In this document: positions 1 to 9,164 of the stretch, piece after piece | How the letters are laid out: each line of letters begins with the position of its first letter | Numbering within the stretch: the stretch's first letter is position 1 | DNA from: Plasmodiophora brassicae | Taxonomy: Eukaryota > Endomyxa: Phytomyxea > Phytomyxea > Plasmodiophorida | DNA length: 64,000 bases | Reading direction: 5' to 3' | Assembly (NCBI GenBank): GCA_036867785.1 | Contig: CP145421.1 | Location: 124,001 to 188,000 of the forward strand | The notes under the pieces: generated by a model | Database searches by the model: none | Seen by the model: the letters and a program-made list of their open reading frames with translations, nothing else | Told to the model about the DNA's origin: nothing | Made by a program: the position numbers and the translations under genes

Positions 1-58
1 TACGTCGAGCACTTCCGTCTCTGGGGACTAATTTGATACCGGTCTATTTGATGTGCAG

Positions 59-533
59 TTGAAGATGATCACTTGTTCAACTTCTTGGCACAGATACGAA
101 ACGAGTTCGTCAATATGGCGGAACAGCCCATTTTCGCCAGTGATTCCTTTCGTTCGGTATTTTCAGAGGCCATCAAGAGGGCGCTGCGAGACGCGGTACG
201 TATTCGATGGTTCTGACGACCCCATTAGTCCCAGTATCAAGGGGCGCAGCAGCATGGCCAAAATCGTACGCAACGACAACGGTAACATCATATGTTGCCT
301 CATTGCTTTATGTATGAATTTAGGTGGAATTGCGGGCAGGCGCGTTGGAGGGTACGGCCGCTTTTGTTGGCGTCCAGTTGTATCATCTGATCAGAATTGC
401 AGATTATAGAACACGAGGATGTACGAGGGCGGCGGATATGCAACGTACGAAATTTGTTCCACTTGCCGATCCTGACGGCACGTCGACGTCGCGGTCGGGT
501 GGATCGGCGCCCATCAAGAAACAGTTACAATAA
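59..533 (+). CDS. 3' end of an unrecognised spliced gene (partial)
   Basis: Three exons can be joined in one frame: 59-195, 242-281 and 340-533, ending in TAA. The introns are 196-241 (46 nt, GTACGT to AAG) and 282-339 (58 nt, GTAACA to GGGCAG). The first exon is preceded by a pyrimidine-containing stretch ending in GCAG at 58, so more 5' exons lie outside the window. The visible peptide is polar and partly helical (residues such as FNFLAQIRNEFVNMAEQ), ending in a Ser/Gly/Thr-rich basic tail. No family is recognised. The stop codon overlaps an AATAAA sequence, a possible polyadenylation signal. The intron style matches the clear host genes at the right end of the window, so a host gene is more likely than a transposon gene. 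Confidence 0.5.
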
Positions 534-708
534 ACCATTCGTTGATTCTATTCTGTTGTTAGCGAGAATATCAAATACGATAGTGTCTCAATGCCTGGGG
601 TACCATTCCATTCTATTACTATACCGGTAGGGAGAGCAAAAAACCATACGATGTTTTTTGGAAGGACGTCCGTTGAGCGCATTTTTTGCAAAATCGGGTC
701 CCGAAATC
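534..708. other. Non-coding gap between the partial gene and the inverted-repeat transposon
   Basis: A/T-richer sequence with no convincing reading frame or splice pattern on either strand. It separates the stop codon at 533 from the outer edge of the terminal inverted repeat near 709. Confidence 0.5.
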
Positions 709-735
709 GGCACCAAATTGGCACTACCTACACTC

Positions 736-877
736 TGTCAGACTTTCGCCCAGTAGCTCCAGCTTCGATCGGGATGCCCTCGGAACATTCCGAGAGGCAA
801 CTAACCTGCGGACTGCGCGATACATAAAAATCATTCTGGTGTTGTATTGCGTCGAGGCGGACCGTCCACTTCTGTCA
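736..877 (+). repeat. Copia 5' LTR
   Basis: 142 bp, TG...CA ends, preceded by CACTC. It differs from the 3' LTR at one position, GTAGCTCC here versus GTAACTCC there. Confidence 0.93.
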
Positions 878-891
878 GATTAACAGTCGTA
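878..891 (+). promoter_or_regulatory. Primer-binding site complementary to a tRNA-Asn anticodon arm
   Basis: GATTAACAGTCGTA abuts the LTR. Its complement TACGACTGTTAATC has the form of an anticodon stem and loop with loop CTGTTAA, that is T33, anticodon GTT, A37. It does not start with TGG, so it cannot pair with a tRNA 3' CCA end. The same 14 nt follow an LTR at 16833-16846 and, inverted, at 16000-16013 and 24152-24165. Confidence 0.75.
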
Positions 892-903
892 AGAGGCGCT
901 GCG

Positions 904-1506
904 ATGTCGGACGGGACGGTCGATCCGGTGGGCAAGAAGGGCATGGGGTCGCTTGCCCGGATCAGGGACGCGGCCGAAGACTTCAAGGAAGCGTTCGTCA
1001 CCGACACACTGGAATCACTGAGGCCCGAGCACGAGCTCGCGCGAGAGGCGGTCGTCAACAGCATCAATCGCATGGCTGCCTGCAAGCAAAATTGGACACG
1101 AGCGATGAGGGCACTGAAGCTCGAGGACGATGATAACGTTGATGTCGTCGCTGCCATGATGCTGACCATGCGAATGACGGACGACTGGATGGAACTTCTA
1201 GAGGACATGTACTGCGATCGCCTAGGGGTCAGGAGGAAGCGAACGCAAGCATCGGAGCGGGCGCAGGCATTGCGATCGAACCCTGAAACAGTTACGCGAT
1301 CGGCCACGACAAAGGAACTTGGGATCTCGACCAGAGTTGCGAAGTACTCAGGGACAGATGGTATCTGTGCGACGTGGTTCGTTGACTTTGAGGGAATCAT
1401 GAACATGCTCCAAGTGAACGAGGCGATGTGGCGCGTAATATCTGAACGGATGTTTCGTGGGCAAGGCAGGGAAGGCGTACACGACGTTCAAGCAGAGCCG
1501 GCCTGA
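904..1506 (+). CDS. Copia gag, N-terminal part (frame broken near 1453)
   Basis: Starts at ATG 904 and runs as a helical, charged gag-like protein through a region with WFVDFEGIMNML and WRVISERM. After a TTT run at 1453-1455 the gag reading continues one frame over (GKAYTTFKQSRPDGWNYDEL and onward). The homology-like continuity lies in mid-gag rather than at a gag-pol junction, so this looks like a one-base insertion or sequencing error rather than a programmed shift. The remainder of this frame (to 1506) is out-of-frame tail. Confidence 0.7.
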   Translation: MSDGTVDPVGKKGMGSLARIRDAAEDFKEAFVTDTLESLRPEHELAREAVVNSINRMAACKQNWTRAMRALKLEDDDNVDVVAAMMLTMRMTDDWMELLEDMYCDRLGVRRKRTQASERAQALRSNPETVTRSATTKELGISTRVAKYSGTDGICATWFVDFEGIMNMLQVNEAMWRVISERMFRGQGREGVHDVQAEPA

Positions 1507-4500
1507 TGGATGGAATTATGATGAGCTGAAGGAATACATGGTCGACATGTTTGACACCAAGGAGATGAAGGACTTATCGAGGGACTTAGACTGGATTCGT
1601 CAACAACCGAAGGAGATGGCGAGTGACTTCAGACTACGCTGGGAGGAACTGATGTCCAAGATTACCCAGAAGGGGACGGTGATGACGGAGGAATTCCAGA
1701 TTTCGATTTTGAGGAACCGAATGTTGAGACGCTACGACTTGGATGTCAAGGACTTCGAGACTAAGGGTGAGCTGTTCAAGCACTGCATTGCCAAGGACCC
1801 TAAAGGCATGCGATCGAGCAAGAGGGACGGCAAGAAAGAGGATGACGAAGACACGGTGATGTTCACCCTGAGGAACGGGAAGAAGGTCAACCTGGCCACC
1901 GTTAAATGTCACCGATGCAACCAGATGGGACACTTTCAATGGATGAGAGACAAGTGCAATAAGGCCGGCAGTGACGACGGCAAAAGTGAGGACGGAGAGA
2001 TGTTCATGACGGTCAAGGACAAGGGCAAGTTCGACGAGGACATCTGGGTGAATGACGACGCAGCCCCGTGGCATGTTTGCAATTCGCGGGAGGCATTCGT
2101 GGACATGGACGAATGCCAAGGCAAGGTACTGGGAGGCGACAAAGAGTATGAGGGCGTCGACATCGCGGGGATCGGGACCGTGCGCATCACGACGGAGAGC
2201 GGCAATCAGATCACGCTCAATGAGACGCGCTACGTGCCGAGCTTCAAGACCAATCTCATATCCGGTCAAAGAGTGATTGACATGGGATGTACAGTGAGGG
2301 GAGACAAGACAAGATTGGAGTACATGCGCAAGGGCAAAGTGGTGCTAAGCATGTCGCGATACAAAGGGTACTGGGCGCTAAGGGCAACCCCGAAACCTCA
2401 GTCGGTTCTATTCGGACAACCTGGACCGGCGGTGTCGCTGAGCACGTGGCACGAACGCTTTGGACATGCATCGTATGACAAGCTGATGAAGTTGATCAAA
2501 GAAGAATCGTGCGAGGGCCTGAACGCGTCGGACGTCAAGGCACCTGAGGGGAAGTGTGTCGATTGCTATATCGGGAAAAGCAAACGGCAAGCATTCGTGA
2601 AAGAAGGCGACGAGGCGAAGGAAATCGGAGAGATGATACACGCGGACATCAGTGGCAAGTTCTCTGTCAGGGGACGGAGTGGGAACTGGTACTTCTCTGT
2701 ACTCCGAGACAAGAAGAGTCGACATGGGTGGGTCAAGCTGATCAAGCGGAAGAGCGAAGCGGGCCAGCACTTCATGGAGTTCAAGCCCTGGTTCGAGCGC
2801 CAGACGGGGAGGAAGATCAGAAGGTACGCCAACGACAAGGGAGGCGAATTCGTGTCAAAGGAACTGCGGGAGTATTTGAGCGCTGAGGGCATCGAGATTT
2901 GGGAGACCAACACTGCCACACCGAATGAGAACGAACTTGCCGAACGATACGTGGGGATGATCAAGGACATGGCGACTACGAATCACGAACGATCAGGCCT
3001 ACCGAGAATGTTCTGGGATGATGCCGTGGAACACGCTGGAGTCATCACACCACTGCTGCCGACGAACAAAGTAGAAGACGGGAAGACACCATTCGAGATC
3101 ATCCACAACCGGAAGCCGCGAGTTTCACAACTGAGACCATTCGGATGTCAGGCGATCGTGTACCAGTCGAAAGACACGCGAAGGAGTTCGAGATCAAAAG
3201 CGAAGGGCATCGAAGGAGTGATGATCGGGAATGCGCCCAGCCGCCCAGGGTACAAAATCTACATCACAACGTCCAAGAAGGTTATCGTTTCAAGAGATGT
3301 CGTGTTCAACGAGCACGTGTTCCCTTACAAGATCATGCAGGAAGAGGCAAAGGCGAAGTTGATCATGAACGAGATGGCAATGTTCGCTGACGCCGAACCC
3401 GACGTGGGAATGCAGGACGTAATGAACGAAGTCATGTTCCAACAGACCAAGGCGAGTGAGGTACCACTACCGACATCGTACGAAGAGGCGATCGCGAATG
3501 AGAATTGGAAAAGAGCAATCGAGGACGAGCAAGAGGCCATGAGAAACCGCGACGTGTTCCGACTGATGCCATTACCGACGGGTCGAAAGGCATTGAAATG
3601 CGACTACGTCTACAAGGCGAAAGCGAATCCTGATGGGTCCGTGAGCAAGTATAAGGCGCGACTTGTTGCGAAGGGGTACGACCAGGTGAAGGGGATTGAC
3701 TACGTGGACACCTTTGCACCGGTGGCAAAGCTAGCAACTCTGAGGCTGCTGATTGCGTTGAAGGTGATACGGCGGTATACCGCCTGGCAAAGGGACGTCA
3801 AAACGGCATTCCTGTACGCCGACTTGAAGGAGGACGTATACATCCAACAACCAAAAGGCATGGAAGACGATGACCACCCGGACTGGGTGTGGAAGTTGAA
3901 TAAGTCGATCTACGGCCTGAAACAAGCATCGCTCGAGTTCTACAAGCATCTAGTGACCGCGTTCTTGAAGGGCGGGTTTGAACAATGCAAGAGTGATCCG
4001 TGTCTGCTGAAGAAGGTCGACGGTGACGATGTCGTGTTCGTGGCGTTTCATGTCGACGACATTCCGATCGTGGGGAGCTCAACCCGGATTATGCTCGAGG
4101 CTGACCAAGTGTTGAAAGACAACTTCACGGTCGAGGAGAGCGAGTTCGAATGGATGCTGGGGATCAACATGAAGTGGTCGCCAGACGGAGGCGTGCATCT
4201 TAGCCAAGAATCGTTCGTCGAGATGCTCCTGACCAAGTTCCACATGACCAGCGCCAAGGGTGCAAACACACCAATGCAGAAGGGCGAGACGATATCGGCA
4301 CGGGGGAGCCCAAGGACCGACGATGAGCGGATAGAGTCCAAGCGGCTACCATATCGAGAGTTAGTCGGTTCCTTGTTGTATCTCACCGGTACGAGACCCG
4401 ACATCGCGTTTGTGGTGGGACGACTGTGCCGTTTCATGGGCTGCTACGGCGCGAACCACTACGAGGCAGCCAAGCGAGTGCTACGGTATTTGAAGACGAC

Positions 4501-5044
4501 GAAGGACATGGCGTTGAAATACCCTGGCTGTGAACAGAGCGAACAGCTGAAGCTCATCGTGGACTCCGATCACGCAGGATGTCCCGACACCGGAAGGTCC
4601 ACCACCGGGTATATGATCAAGTTTGGTGAATGCATGATCACGTGGAAATCCGTGCTGCAGAAGACTGTGGCGCTGTCGACCACCGAGGCCGAGTACATGG
4701 CCCTATGCAGTGGGGTGCGCGAGCTATTGTGGGTGAAGCAGGTGTGTGAGTTTCTTCAGGTCAAAATTGAAGGACCGATCGCGGTGTTCACGGACAACAC
4801 TGGAGCGATGGCCATTTCGAACCACCAAGGGGATGACCTGCGTGGGAGGACCAAGCATATGAACGTGCGCTACCACTTCACGAAAGAACAAGTACATGCA
4901 GGAACCATCAAGCTGCACCATGTACCGAGCACGAGGAACGTTGCGGACATCCTCACGAAGCCACTCACGAGGGATGCATTCGAGGGGCATCGTGCGAAGA
5001 TCCCGATCGATTCTGCGGGGGAGTGTCAGACTTTCGCCCAGTAA
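1457..5044 (+). CDS. Copia Gag(C-terminal)-Pol polyprotein
   Basis: One long frame in Ty1/copia order. A CHRC...H...C zinc-knuckle-like motif lies near residues 150-170; its last spacing is longer than the usual CX2CX4HX4C. A protease-like segment carries DDAAPWHVC where most copia elements have D-S/T-G-A. The integrase has an HHCC zinc finger (HERFGHAS to CVDCYIGK) and a DDE core with DKGGEF and NENELAERY. Reverse transcriptase has FHVDDIPIVG, and RNase H has DSDHAGCPDTGRSTTGY and the DNTGA motif. The stop lies inside the 3' LTR (the LTR starts at 5024). The unusual protease site needs checking, but the rest appears intact. Confidence 0.93.
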   Translation: MGKAGKAYTTFKQSRPDGWNYDELKEYMVDMFDTKEMKDLSRDLDWIRQQPKEMASDFRLRWEELMSKITQKGTVMTEEFQISILRNRMLRRYDLDVKDFETKGELFKHCIAKDPKGMRSSKRDGKKEDDEDTVMFTLRNGKKVNLATVKCHRCNQMGHFQWMRDKCNKAGSDDGKSEDGEMFMTVKDKGKFDEDIWVNDDAAPWHVCNSREAFVDMDECQGKVLGGDKEYEGVDIAGIGTVRITTESGNQITLNETRYVPSFKTNLISGQRVIDMGCTVRGDKTRLEYMRKGKVVLSMSRYKGYWALRATPKPQSVLFGQPGPAVSLSTWHERFGHASYDKLMKLIKEESCEGLNASDVKAPEGKCVDCYIGKSKRQAFVKEGDEAKEIGEMIHADISGKFSVRGRSGNWYFSVLRDKKSRHGWVKLIKRKSEAGQHFMEFKPWFERQTGRKIRRYANDKGGEFVSKELREYLSAEGIEIWETNTATPNENELAERYVGMIKDMATTNHERSGLPRMFWDDAVEHAGVITPLLPTNKVEDGKTPFEIIHNRKPRVSQLRPFGCQAIVYQSKDTRRSSRSKAKGIEGVMIGNAPSRPGYKIYITTSKKVIVSRDVVFNEHVFPYKIMQEEAKAKLIMNEMAMFADAEPDVGMQDVMNEVMFQQTKASEVPLPTSYEEAIANENWKRAIEDEQEAMRNRDVFRLMPLPTGRKALKCDYVYKAKANPDGSVSKYKARLVAKGYDQVKGIDYVDTFAPVAKLATLRLLIALKVIRRYTAWQRDVKTAFLYADLKEDVYIQQPKGMEDDDHPDWVWKLNKSIYGLKQASLEFYKHLVTAFLKGGFEQCKSDPCLLKKVDGDDVVFVAFHVDDIPIVGSSTRIMLEADQVLKDNFTVEESEFEWMLGINMKWSPDGGVHLSQESFVEMLLTKFHMTSAKGANTPMQKGETISARGSPRTDDERIESKRLPYRELVGSLLYLTGTRPDIAFVVGRLCRFMGCYGANHYEAAKRVLRYLKTTKDMALKYPGCEQSEQLKLIVDSDHAGCPDTGRSTTGYMIKFGECMITWKSVLQKTVALSTTEAEYMALCSGVRELLWVKQVCEFLQVKIEGPIAVFTDNTGAMAISNHQGDDLRGRTKHMNVRYHFTKEQVHAGTIKLHHVPSTRNVADILTKPLTRDAFEGHRAKIPIDSAGECQTFAQ

Positions 5045-5165
5045 CTCCAGCTTCGATCGGGATGCCCTCGGAACATTCCGAGAGGCAACTAACCTGCGGA
5101 CTGCGCGATACATAAAAATCATTCTGGTGTTGTATTGCGTCGAGGCGGACCGTCCACTTCTGTCA
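5024..5165 (+). repeat. Copia 3' LTR
   Basis: 142 bp, preceded by the polypurine tract at 5015-5023 and followed by the target duplication CACTC (5166-5170). Confidence 0.93.
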
Positions 5166-5572
5166 CACTCATTGGCGTAATTAGTGTGGAACACACTAAT
5201 TGGATACCACTTTTTTCGATAGGTCAGACCACATTCAGTGTGTGTCACAGTAATAGGGAACTAACACTAATCACACGCTAAAATAAATAGTGTGATTAAC
5301 ACTATTCAAATTTCACCCTATTTAGTGTGTGTCAGCAGGTACGCAAAATGGCAGAAGGAGGTCACATTTTGTCGCACTATGACCTATACATGGGACTGGC
5401 TCATCATCGAAATGGTTTCGATGTTTGGAGATAATGGCTTGGAGGTTAGGGTTGAGCTGCGCCGGGAGGCAGCGCCCACCCGTGCCTGACCGTCGTCCCC
5501 GTCTACAGACAATTCGTCTTATCCTGAGCGATATTCAATTGATGTCACGCGACACCCACCAACGGCTCGCCT

Positions 5573-5944
5573 TCATGTAGTTCGCATTCGATGTGCCTCG
5601 GAAGTGTTCAGGGAGTTCGCGAATTGTCCTGCCGAACAGGCGGGCTTTGCCATGAGAAGCGTCGTCGCTGACCATCCACGATACACCTTCATCCGCGTCT
5701 GCTGCGCCGACACTTGCTGCAGCTTACGCTTCCGGTCGTTACTTCTTTCTGGTCCCACATCAGTTTCGACCTCTTCTTCTGATTGTCGAACTTCCGGAGC
5801 ACCATCTGGTTGCTGTCTTGAGCCGCCAGATTCCTGCTCGTCCTCTGACGATGAGTCATTATCGTCGATCCCGGCCCGCTGTTGCTGTGCACGTGCAAAC
5901 GCGGCTGCAATCGTTGATGCGGAGAAGACAGATATTGCTGGCAT
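5573..5944 (-). CDS. Acidic Gln/Ser-rich protein inside the inverted-repeat transposon
   Basis: 123 codons from ATG at 5944. The N-terminal half is rich in Ala and Gln, followed by an acidic stretch (DDNDSSSEDEQESGG) and a basic patch (SNDRKRKLQQ). No domain is recognised. It is the only sizeable reading frame in the roughly 1-kb body of the inverted-repeat element, so it may be the remnant of a transposon-encoded DNA-binding or accessory protein. A chance frame in G/C-rich DNA cannot be excluded. Confidence 0.3.
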   Translation of the reverse strand: MPAISVFSASTIAAAFARAQQQRAGIDDNDSSSEDEQESGGSRQQPDGAPEVRQSEEEVETDVGPERSNDRKRKLQQVSAQQTRMKVYRGWSATTLLMAKPACSAGQFANSLNTSEAHRMRTT

Positions 5945-6311
5945 CGCGTGGCCCTCGTCCTGAGAAACCTGGCAATCGCGTATGTGTAGTCTGTTCGGAC
6001 TCCGGAGATGTACAGGTACGCCGCGGAGGCAAGTCTGTTACAAGTCGAGCAGAGCATTCACTGAGTGTTGCTATATATAGAAATCATGGCCGGATGGAGG
6101 TGGTATCCCATTAGTGTTAGTAACACTAATGGGAAACTAACACTATTTAGTTTTACACACTAATTACGCCAATGAGTGTAGTGCCAATTTGGTGTCGTCA
6201 AGTGCCAATAAAGGGCTGATGGGCTAATCCACGGGATGGCACTAATTTGGCACTTCTGTTTTTCCATTGAATGTCACTCTGACGTCAGACATGTTGTATA
6301 TCTGATGCAGG

Positions 6312-6773
6312 CAATATAGCACGAATCAGGCTCTGCAGGCTGGTTCTGACAAATCGCGGAATGGCGCAATTTACCAAGGCGTCTTGAACTTCTTCCGCAG
6401 TCGGGGAATTGCAAACAGTGACGCCGTGCAATGGCCCTTCGACGAGACGAAGCGGAGTAAGTGCATGCACTGACTGTCAACGACGTGTACCTAATGTGGT
6501 ATTAAACCTGCAGTGATTAAAAACTTTCTGGCCAACGCCAAGGCTGCCGCTGGCCTCAGTCGGAAGGAACCCGGGACGAAGAAGCGCTTCAAGAAAGCGC
6601 CAACCGGGATGATAACAGGAGACGGGCCCAAATTCCGCTTCCTGGAGCGTTTATGGGCCCGGATGAAAGAAATCCCAGACGGCCATCCAGGCCTGGAAGG
6701 AGAGGAGATGCTGGAACGCGCTATGACGACGTTTCGAAACACGGCCGGCACCTGGAATTCACAATCTGATTAG
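6312..6773 (+). CDS. Small spliced gene (5' end missing), 3' end cut by the Harbinger-like element
   Basis: An exon from about 6312 (preceded by TGATGCAG) encodes a segment with SDKSRNGAIYQGVLNFF and ends near 6460. A 57-nt intron runs from GTAAGTGC to CCTGCAG near 6513. The second exon encodes a basic protein with KKRFKKAPTGMITGDGPKF, RFLERLWARMKEIP and ERAMTTFRNTAGTW. The stop TAG at 6771-6773 is formed by the last two bases of the TTA target duplication plus the first base of the inserted element. Without the insertion the frame would read three codons further (Tyr-Asp-Pro) to a TAA at 7681-7683. No family recognised; upstream exons were not found. Confidence 0.55.
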
Positions 6774-7672
6774 AGCGTGTTTCAAGTAAAAATAGAGGTG
6801 AAATCAATAGAGGTCCGCGCACTTTCGTGTTTTAAGTAGAGGTCACCTCAATTGCACCTCTATTTTCCGAAAGTAGGCTCACGGAGTCCGTGGAGTCTGC
6901 AGCTCACTGCAAGTAGACCGGTAGACGCCATGGAGAAGTCGGACGAGACACCGAAGAGGAAACGTGGTCGGCCCGAGAAAGGAGAGGACACCAGCGAGAC
7001 CATATCGTGGCGGGCCAATATGGTGGAAGTGCTTCTGGCGTCCAAGGAGCAACTTCGCAGTTACTTCTTGGACGCCAAAAACAAGCAGCAACTGAGCAAG
7101 GGGTGGCAGCGACTGGCTGGCATGTTCAACAATCAGCTGGGCATGGATGTGCCGCTTGAGAAGATCAAGATCAAGTACCAGCAGGTGCTCGCCCAGTATC
7201 GCAAGTTGAAGGCTGCTGATCGCGAGAAGGGCGACAACTCTGACACCATCTTGACTATCTGGTCAAACGACGCTTTCGTGCAGCGCAAGTGCCGTTTGAA
7301 CCATCCTACATTAAACGTGCTGTCATTGCACGCGTCACGAAACTGGCCGGCGCGCATGGAGATGCGTTTCGAGGGAGCTGTCGAAATTCTCGACCATCGA
7401 GTAGGTTACGCGAGGCAATCACAGCACAAGCGGCCGCACAGATGGTCACCGCAGCACCCTGAGCGGCAGCAATGGTTGAAACACATTCAGTCGCTACACA
7501 GCACGTTTCTGGTTGACACCGATGCCTACCGTTCCGGACGCCGTCATCTCTATTGTTGAAATAAGAGGTCCCGGACCTCTTTTTAGAAAATAGAGGTAAC
7601 GTAACGTGTAACTTCGAACCTGTTGGTCAGGACCTCTATTGATTTTGCTCTATTTTCACTTGGAACACGCTC
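6773..7672 (+). mobile_element. Non-autonomous PIF/Harbinger-like DNA transposon (900 bp)
   Basis: Terminal inverted repeats of about 43 bp (GAGCGTGTTTCAAGT at 6773; its complement ends at 7672) differ at only a few positions. The element is flanked by TTA on both sides (6770-6772 and 7673-7675), the 3-bp TWA target typical of PIF/Harbinger elements. It carries a Myb/SANT-like second protein but no DDE transposase, so it would need one in trans. AATAGAGGT motifs recur inside the inverted repeats. Confidence 0.85.
6930..7559 (+). CDS. Myb/SANT-like DNA-binding protein of the Harbinger-like element
   Basis: Starting at the ATG at 6930 the protein is about 209 residues. The N-terminus has an AT-hook-like basic stretch (PKRKRGRPEKGE). 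A helical domain follows with conserved tryptophans, typical of the Myb/SANT-like DNA-binding domain (ISWRANMVEVLLASKEQLRSYF ... GWQRLAGMFN ... VPLEKIKIKYQQVLAQYRKLK). PIF/Harbinger transposons usually encode such a protein beside the transposase; it binds the element ends and helps import the transposase. An upstream in-frame ATG at 6852 would add 26 less typical residues. Confidence 0.75.
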   Translation: MEKSDETPKRKRGRPEKGEDTSETISWRANMVEVLLASKEQLRSYFLDAKNKQQLSKGWQRLAGMFNNQLGMDVPLEKIKIKYQQVLAQYRKLKAADREKGDNSDTILTIWSNDAFVQRKCRLNHPTLNVLSLHASRNWPARMEMRFEGAVEILDHRVGYARQSQHKRPHRWSPQHPERQQWLKHIQSLHSTFLVDTDAYRSGRRHLYC

Positions 7673-7711
7673 TTATGATCCCTAAATTAATACAGCTAGC
7701 CCACGCACGTT

Positions 7712-7830
7712 TCAATGCACGGATGCATGCAACGGATGCAGCTGGTGATGCAGACGGATGCAGCAGGTGATGCAGACGGATGCAGGCGGTGCTGCAGACG
7801 GATGCAGGCGGTGCTGCATCCGTCTGCAAC
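7712..7830. repeat. Short GATGCAG-type minisatellite
   Basis: Imperfect tandem copies of GATGCAGACGGATGCAGC/G with GGTGCTGCAGAC variants. The last copies are partly inverted (CATCCGTCTGCA), giving hairpin potential. Confidence 0.7.
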
Positions 7831-8235
7831 CCAACCTGCAGTCATTTTTGCATCCGATCTGACGCCAGTGGAATGCCTCGATATCGAGCGCGCAAACGTC
7901 GATGCATGCGGGGTCTTGCGGCACGGCTGCAGCACCAACCTCTTCGTCGTCGTCGGCGTCGGAATCCACCTCGGTCGCGGACGCAGGTTCGTCGAAAGGC
8001 GGCCAAGGTGTCCGGTCACAAGGTGAAGTGTCCAGCCAGGCCTCAAAGGCAGCGTCTCGCCTGGTTTCCCATGCGCGCAGTAGGGCTGCGAGGCGAGGAT
8101 CTGAGTAGCCGCTTGCCGTTCGGAAAGTTGCTGGCGAGCATCGCGAAGCAGACCCCATAAGACGACACCGCGCCGAACCCATAACGCATCGGGAGATGTA
8201 GTCGGGGTTGCGGCCTCCGTGGTAACGGTTGTCAT
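7712..8235 (-). CDS. Putative unknown protein with one frameshift
   Basis: From the ATG at 8235 a frame reads MTTVTTEAATPTTSPDAL and a helical segment (LLRDARQQLSERQAAT). At about 8098 sense continues one frame over as DPRLAALLRAWETRRDAAF and a Trp/Pro/Asp-rich acidic stretch (EVDSDADDDEEVG). The end runs into the GATGCAG minisatellite. Codon pattern suggests former coding; the break suggests decay or a missed indel. No family recognised. Confidence 0.3.
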
Positions 8236-8839
8236 GCTGCGCCGGCTAAGGGGTGGGCGGCGGCACCCACCACGCCATTCGGCTGGCCGGCGATGGCACG
8301 AATGACCGGATCGAACTGGAGATAGACTCGCGGCAGAAGTCGACGACGTGGCCACGTTTGCAGACGCGGGCCCTCGGTCGCGGCTGGGTTGACAGCCCCA
8401 TCGCGGACGGTGGGTCGGCAACCGTTCAGGGGTGCGGACAAGGAAATCCAGGCGAAACAAGCGCCGAAACCGCATCCCAGTAGCGCGAGCCGAAAGATCC
8501 AAGCGACAAGGGCGCCGGAGCAGAGACAGACAAGGAGAGCCACAGGCCCACAAAACATAATCGAATGCCAGATGTGACCCACGCTTCAGCCGCCACAGAG
8601 GCTGGGGTGTGGGACACGGCCGACAAGACGGGACCGCCATCAGTTCGCTGTTGACGCGGAGAGCAGGCATCGGAGCGCTGGTCCAAGGTGAACGCAGGAG
8701 GATCCGACGGGCGAGAAGCTCCCTCAGCGACTCGGCTCTCGCCTACCGGAATCATGGGGTCGACCTTGTCTAGCGTCGATACTGTAAGAGGTGAGCGACG
8801 TGGCGGAGCCGGTGTCGATGTTGGGGTCGCCGAGTCACG

Positions 8840-9088
8840 GCGGGCTGCAGATCGCTGACGCCAGTCGATCACCGGATTATGGTGTTCAAGCCACGGCATC
8901 CCGAGAATGATGGGATGGTTGGGAGCGCGGATCACATTCAAAATCAAGTTGCTGTCCTGGAACTGACCGTCGACCCTCACAGCCATGGGTAGCGTCTCCT
9001 GCGACACCGGCGGTAGGGCCCTGCCATCAACCACTTTGACAGCAATCGCCTGCTGCTTCGCAACGCAGGGAGTGTCGTTCTGTGACAT
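8840..9088 (-). pseudogene. Retropepsin C-terminal fragment of a decayed gypsy element
   Basis: The minus-strand frame contains ILNVIRAPNHPIILGMPWL followed by EHHNPVIDW, a signature of the C-terminal half of Ty3/gypsy retroviral-type proteases. The catalytic D-S/T-G part that should lie upstream is absent: a stop precedes the ATG at 9088. Reverse transcriptase does not follow. This is a small relic, older than the intact gypsy element beside it. Confidence 0.6.
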
Positions 9089-9164
9089 CTCTCAATCTAG
9101 CATTGAGACGTTGTCATCGAAACGCAGTTCGAACTCTGATTTATTCCTGGCCCGCTGGTCTGCC

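Larger units (their letters stand above)
736..5165 (+). mobile_element. Full-length Ty1/copia LTR retrotransposon
   Basis: Two 142-bp LTRs (736-877 and 5024-5165) both begin TGTCAGAC and end CTGTCA and differ at one base by eye. The element is flanked by a perfect 5-bp target duplication CACTC (731-735 and 5166-5170). A primer-binding site follows the 5' LTR directly (878-891) and a purine tract GCGGGGGAG (5015-5023) precedes the 3' LTR. Gag, protease, integrase, reverse transcriptase and RNase H follow in copia order. Near-identical LTRs point to recent insertion. It landed inside the left arm of an inverted-repeat transposon. The gag frame is interrupted once near 1453-1455, so this copy may not be autonomous. 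Confidence 0.95.
709..6194. mobile_element. DNA transposon with long terminal inverted repeats, split by a copia insertion
   Basis: The left arm (709-735 continuing at 5166-5210) and the right arm (about 6108-6194) are reverse complements. Shared blocks include CACCAAATTGGCACT, then after a 4-nt difference ACACTCATTGGCG and TAATTAGTGTG, and further in CACTAAT and GGATACCAC. Removing the copia element and one copy of its target duplication restores a continuous element of about 1.05 kb. No transposase is recognised; only a short acidic reading frame (5573-5944, minus) lies inside. A clean target-site duplication was not found, partly because further copies of the GGCACTAATTTGGCACT-like palindrome flank the right arm (6235-6257). 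Superfamily is undetermined. Confidence 0.6.

Noticed and set aside
1-533. Treating the left-edge gene as part of the inverted-repeat transposon
   Set aside because: It lies outside the inverted repeats (outer edge near 709) and has introns like host genes.
8232-8582. Hydrophobic minus-strand frame resembling membrane helices
   Set aside because: A neighbouring frame on the same strand has a start codon and better coding character; the hydrophobicity is explained by frame offset.
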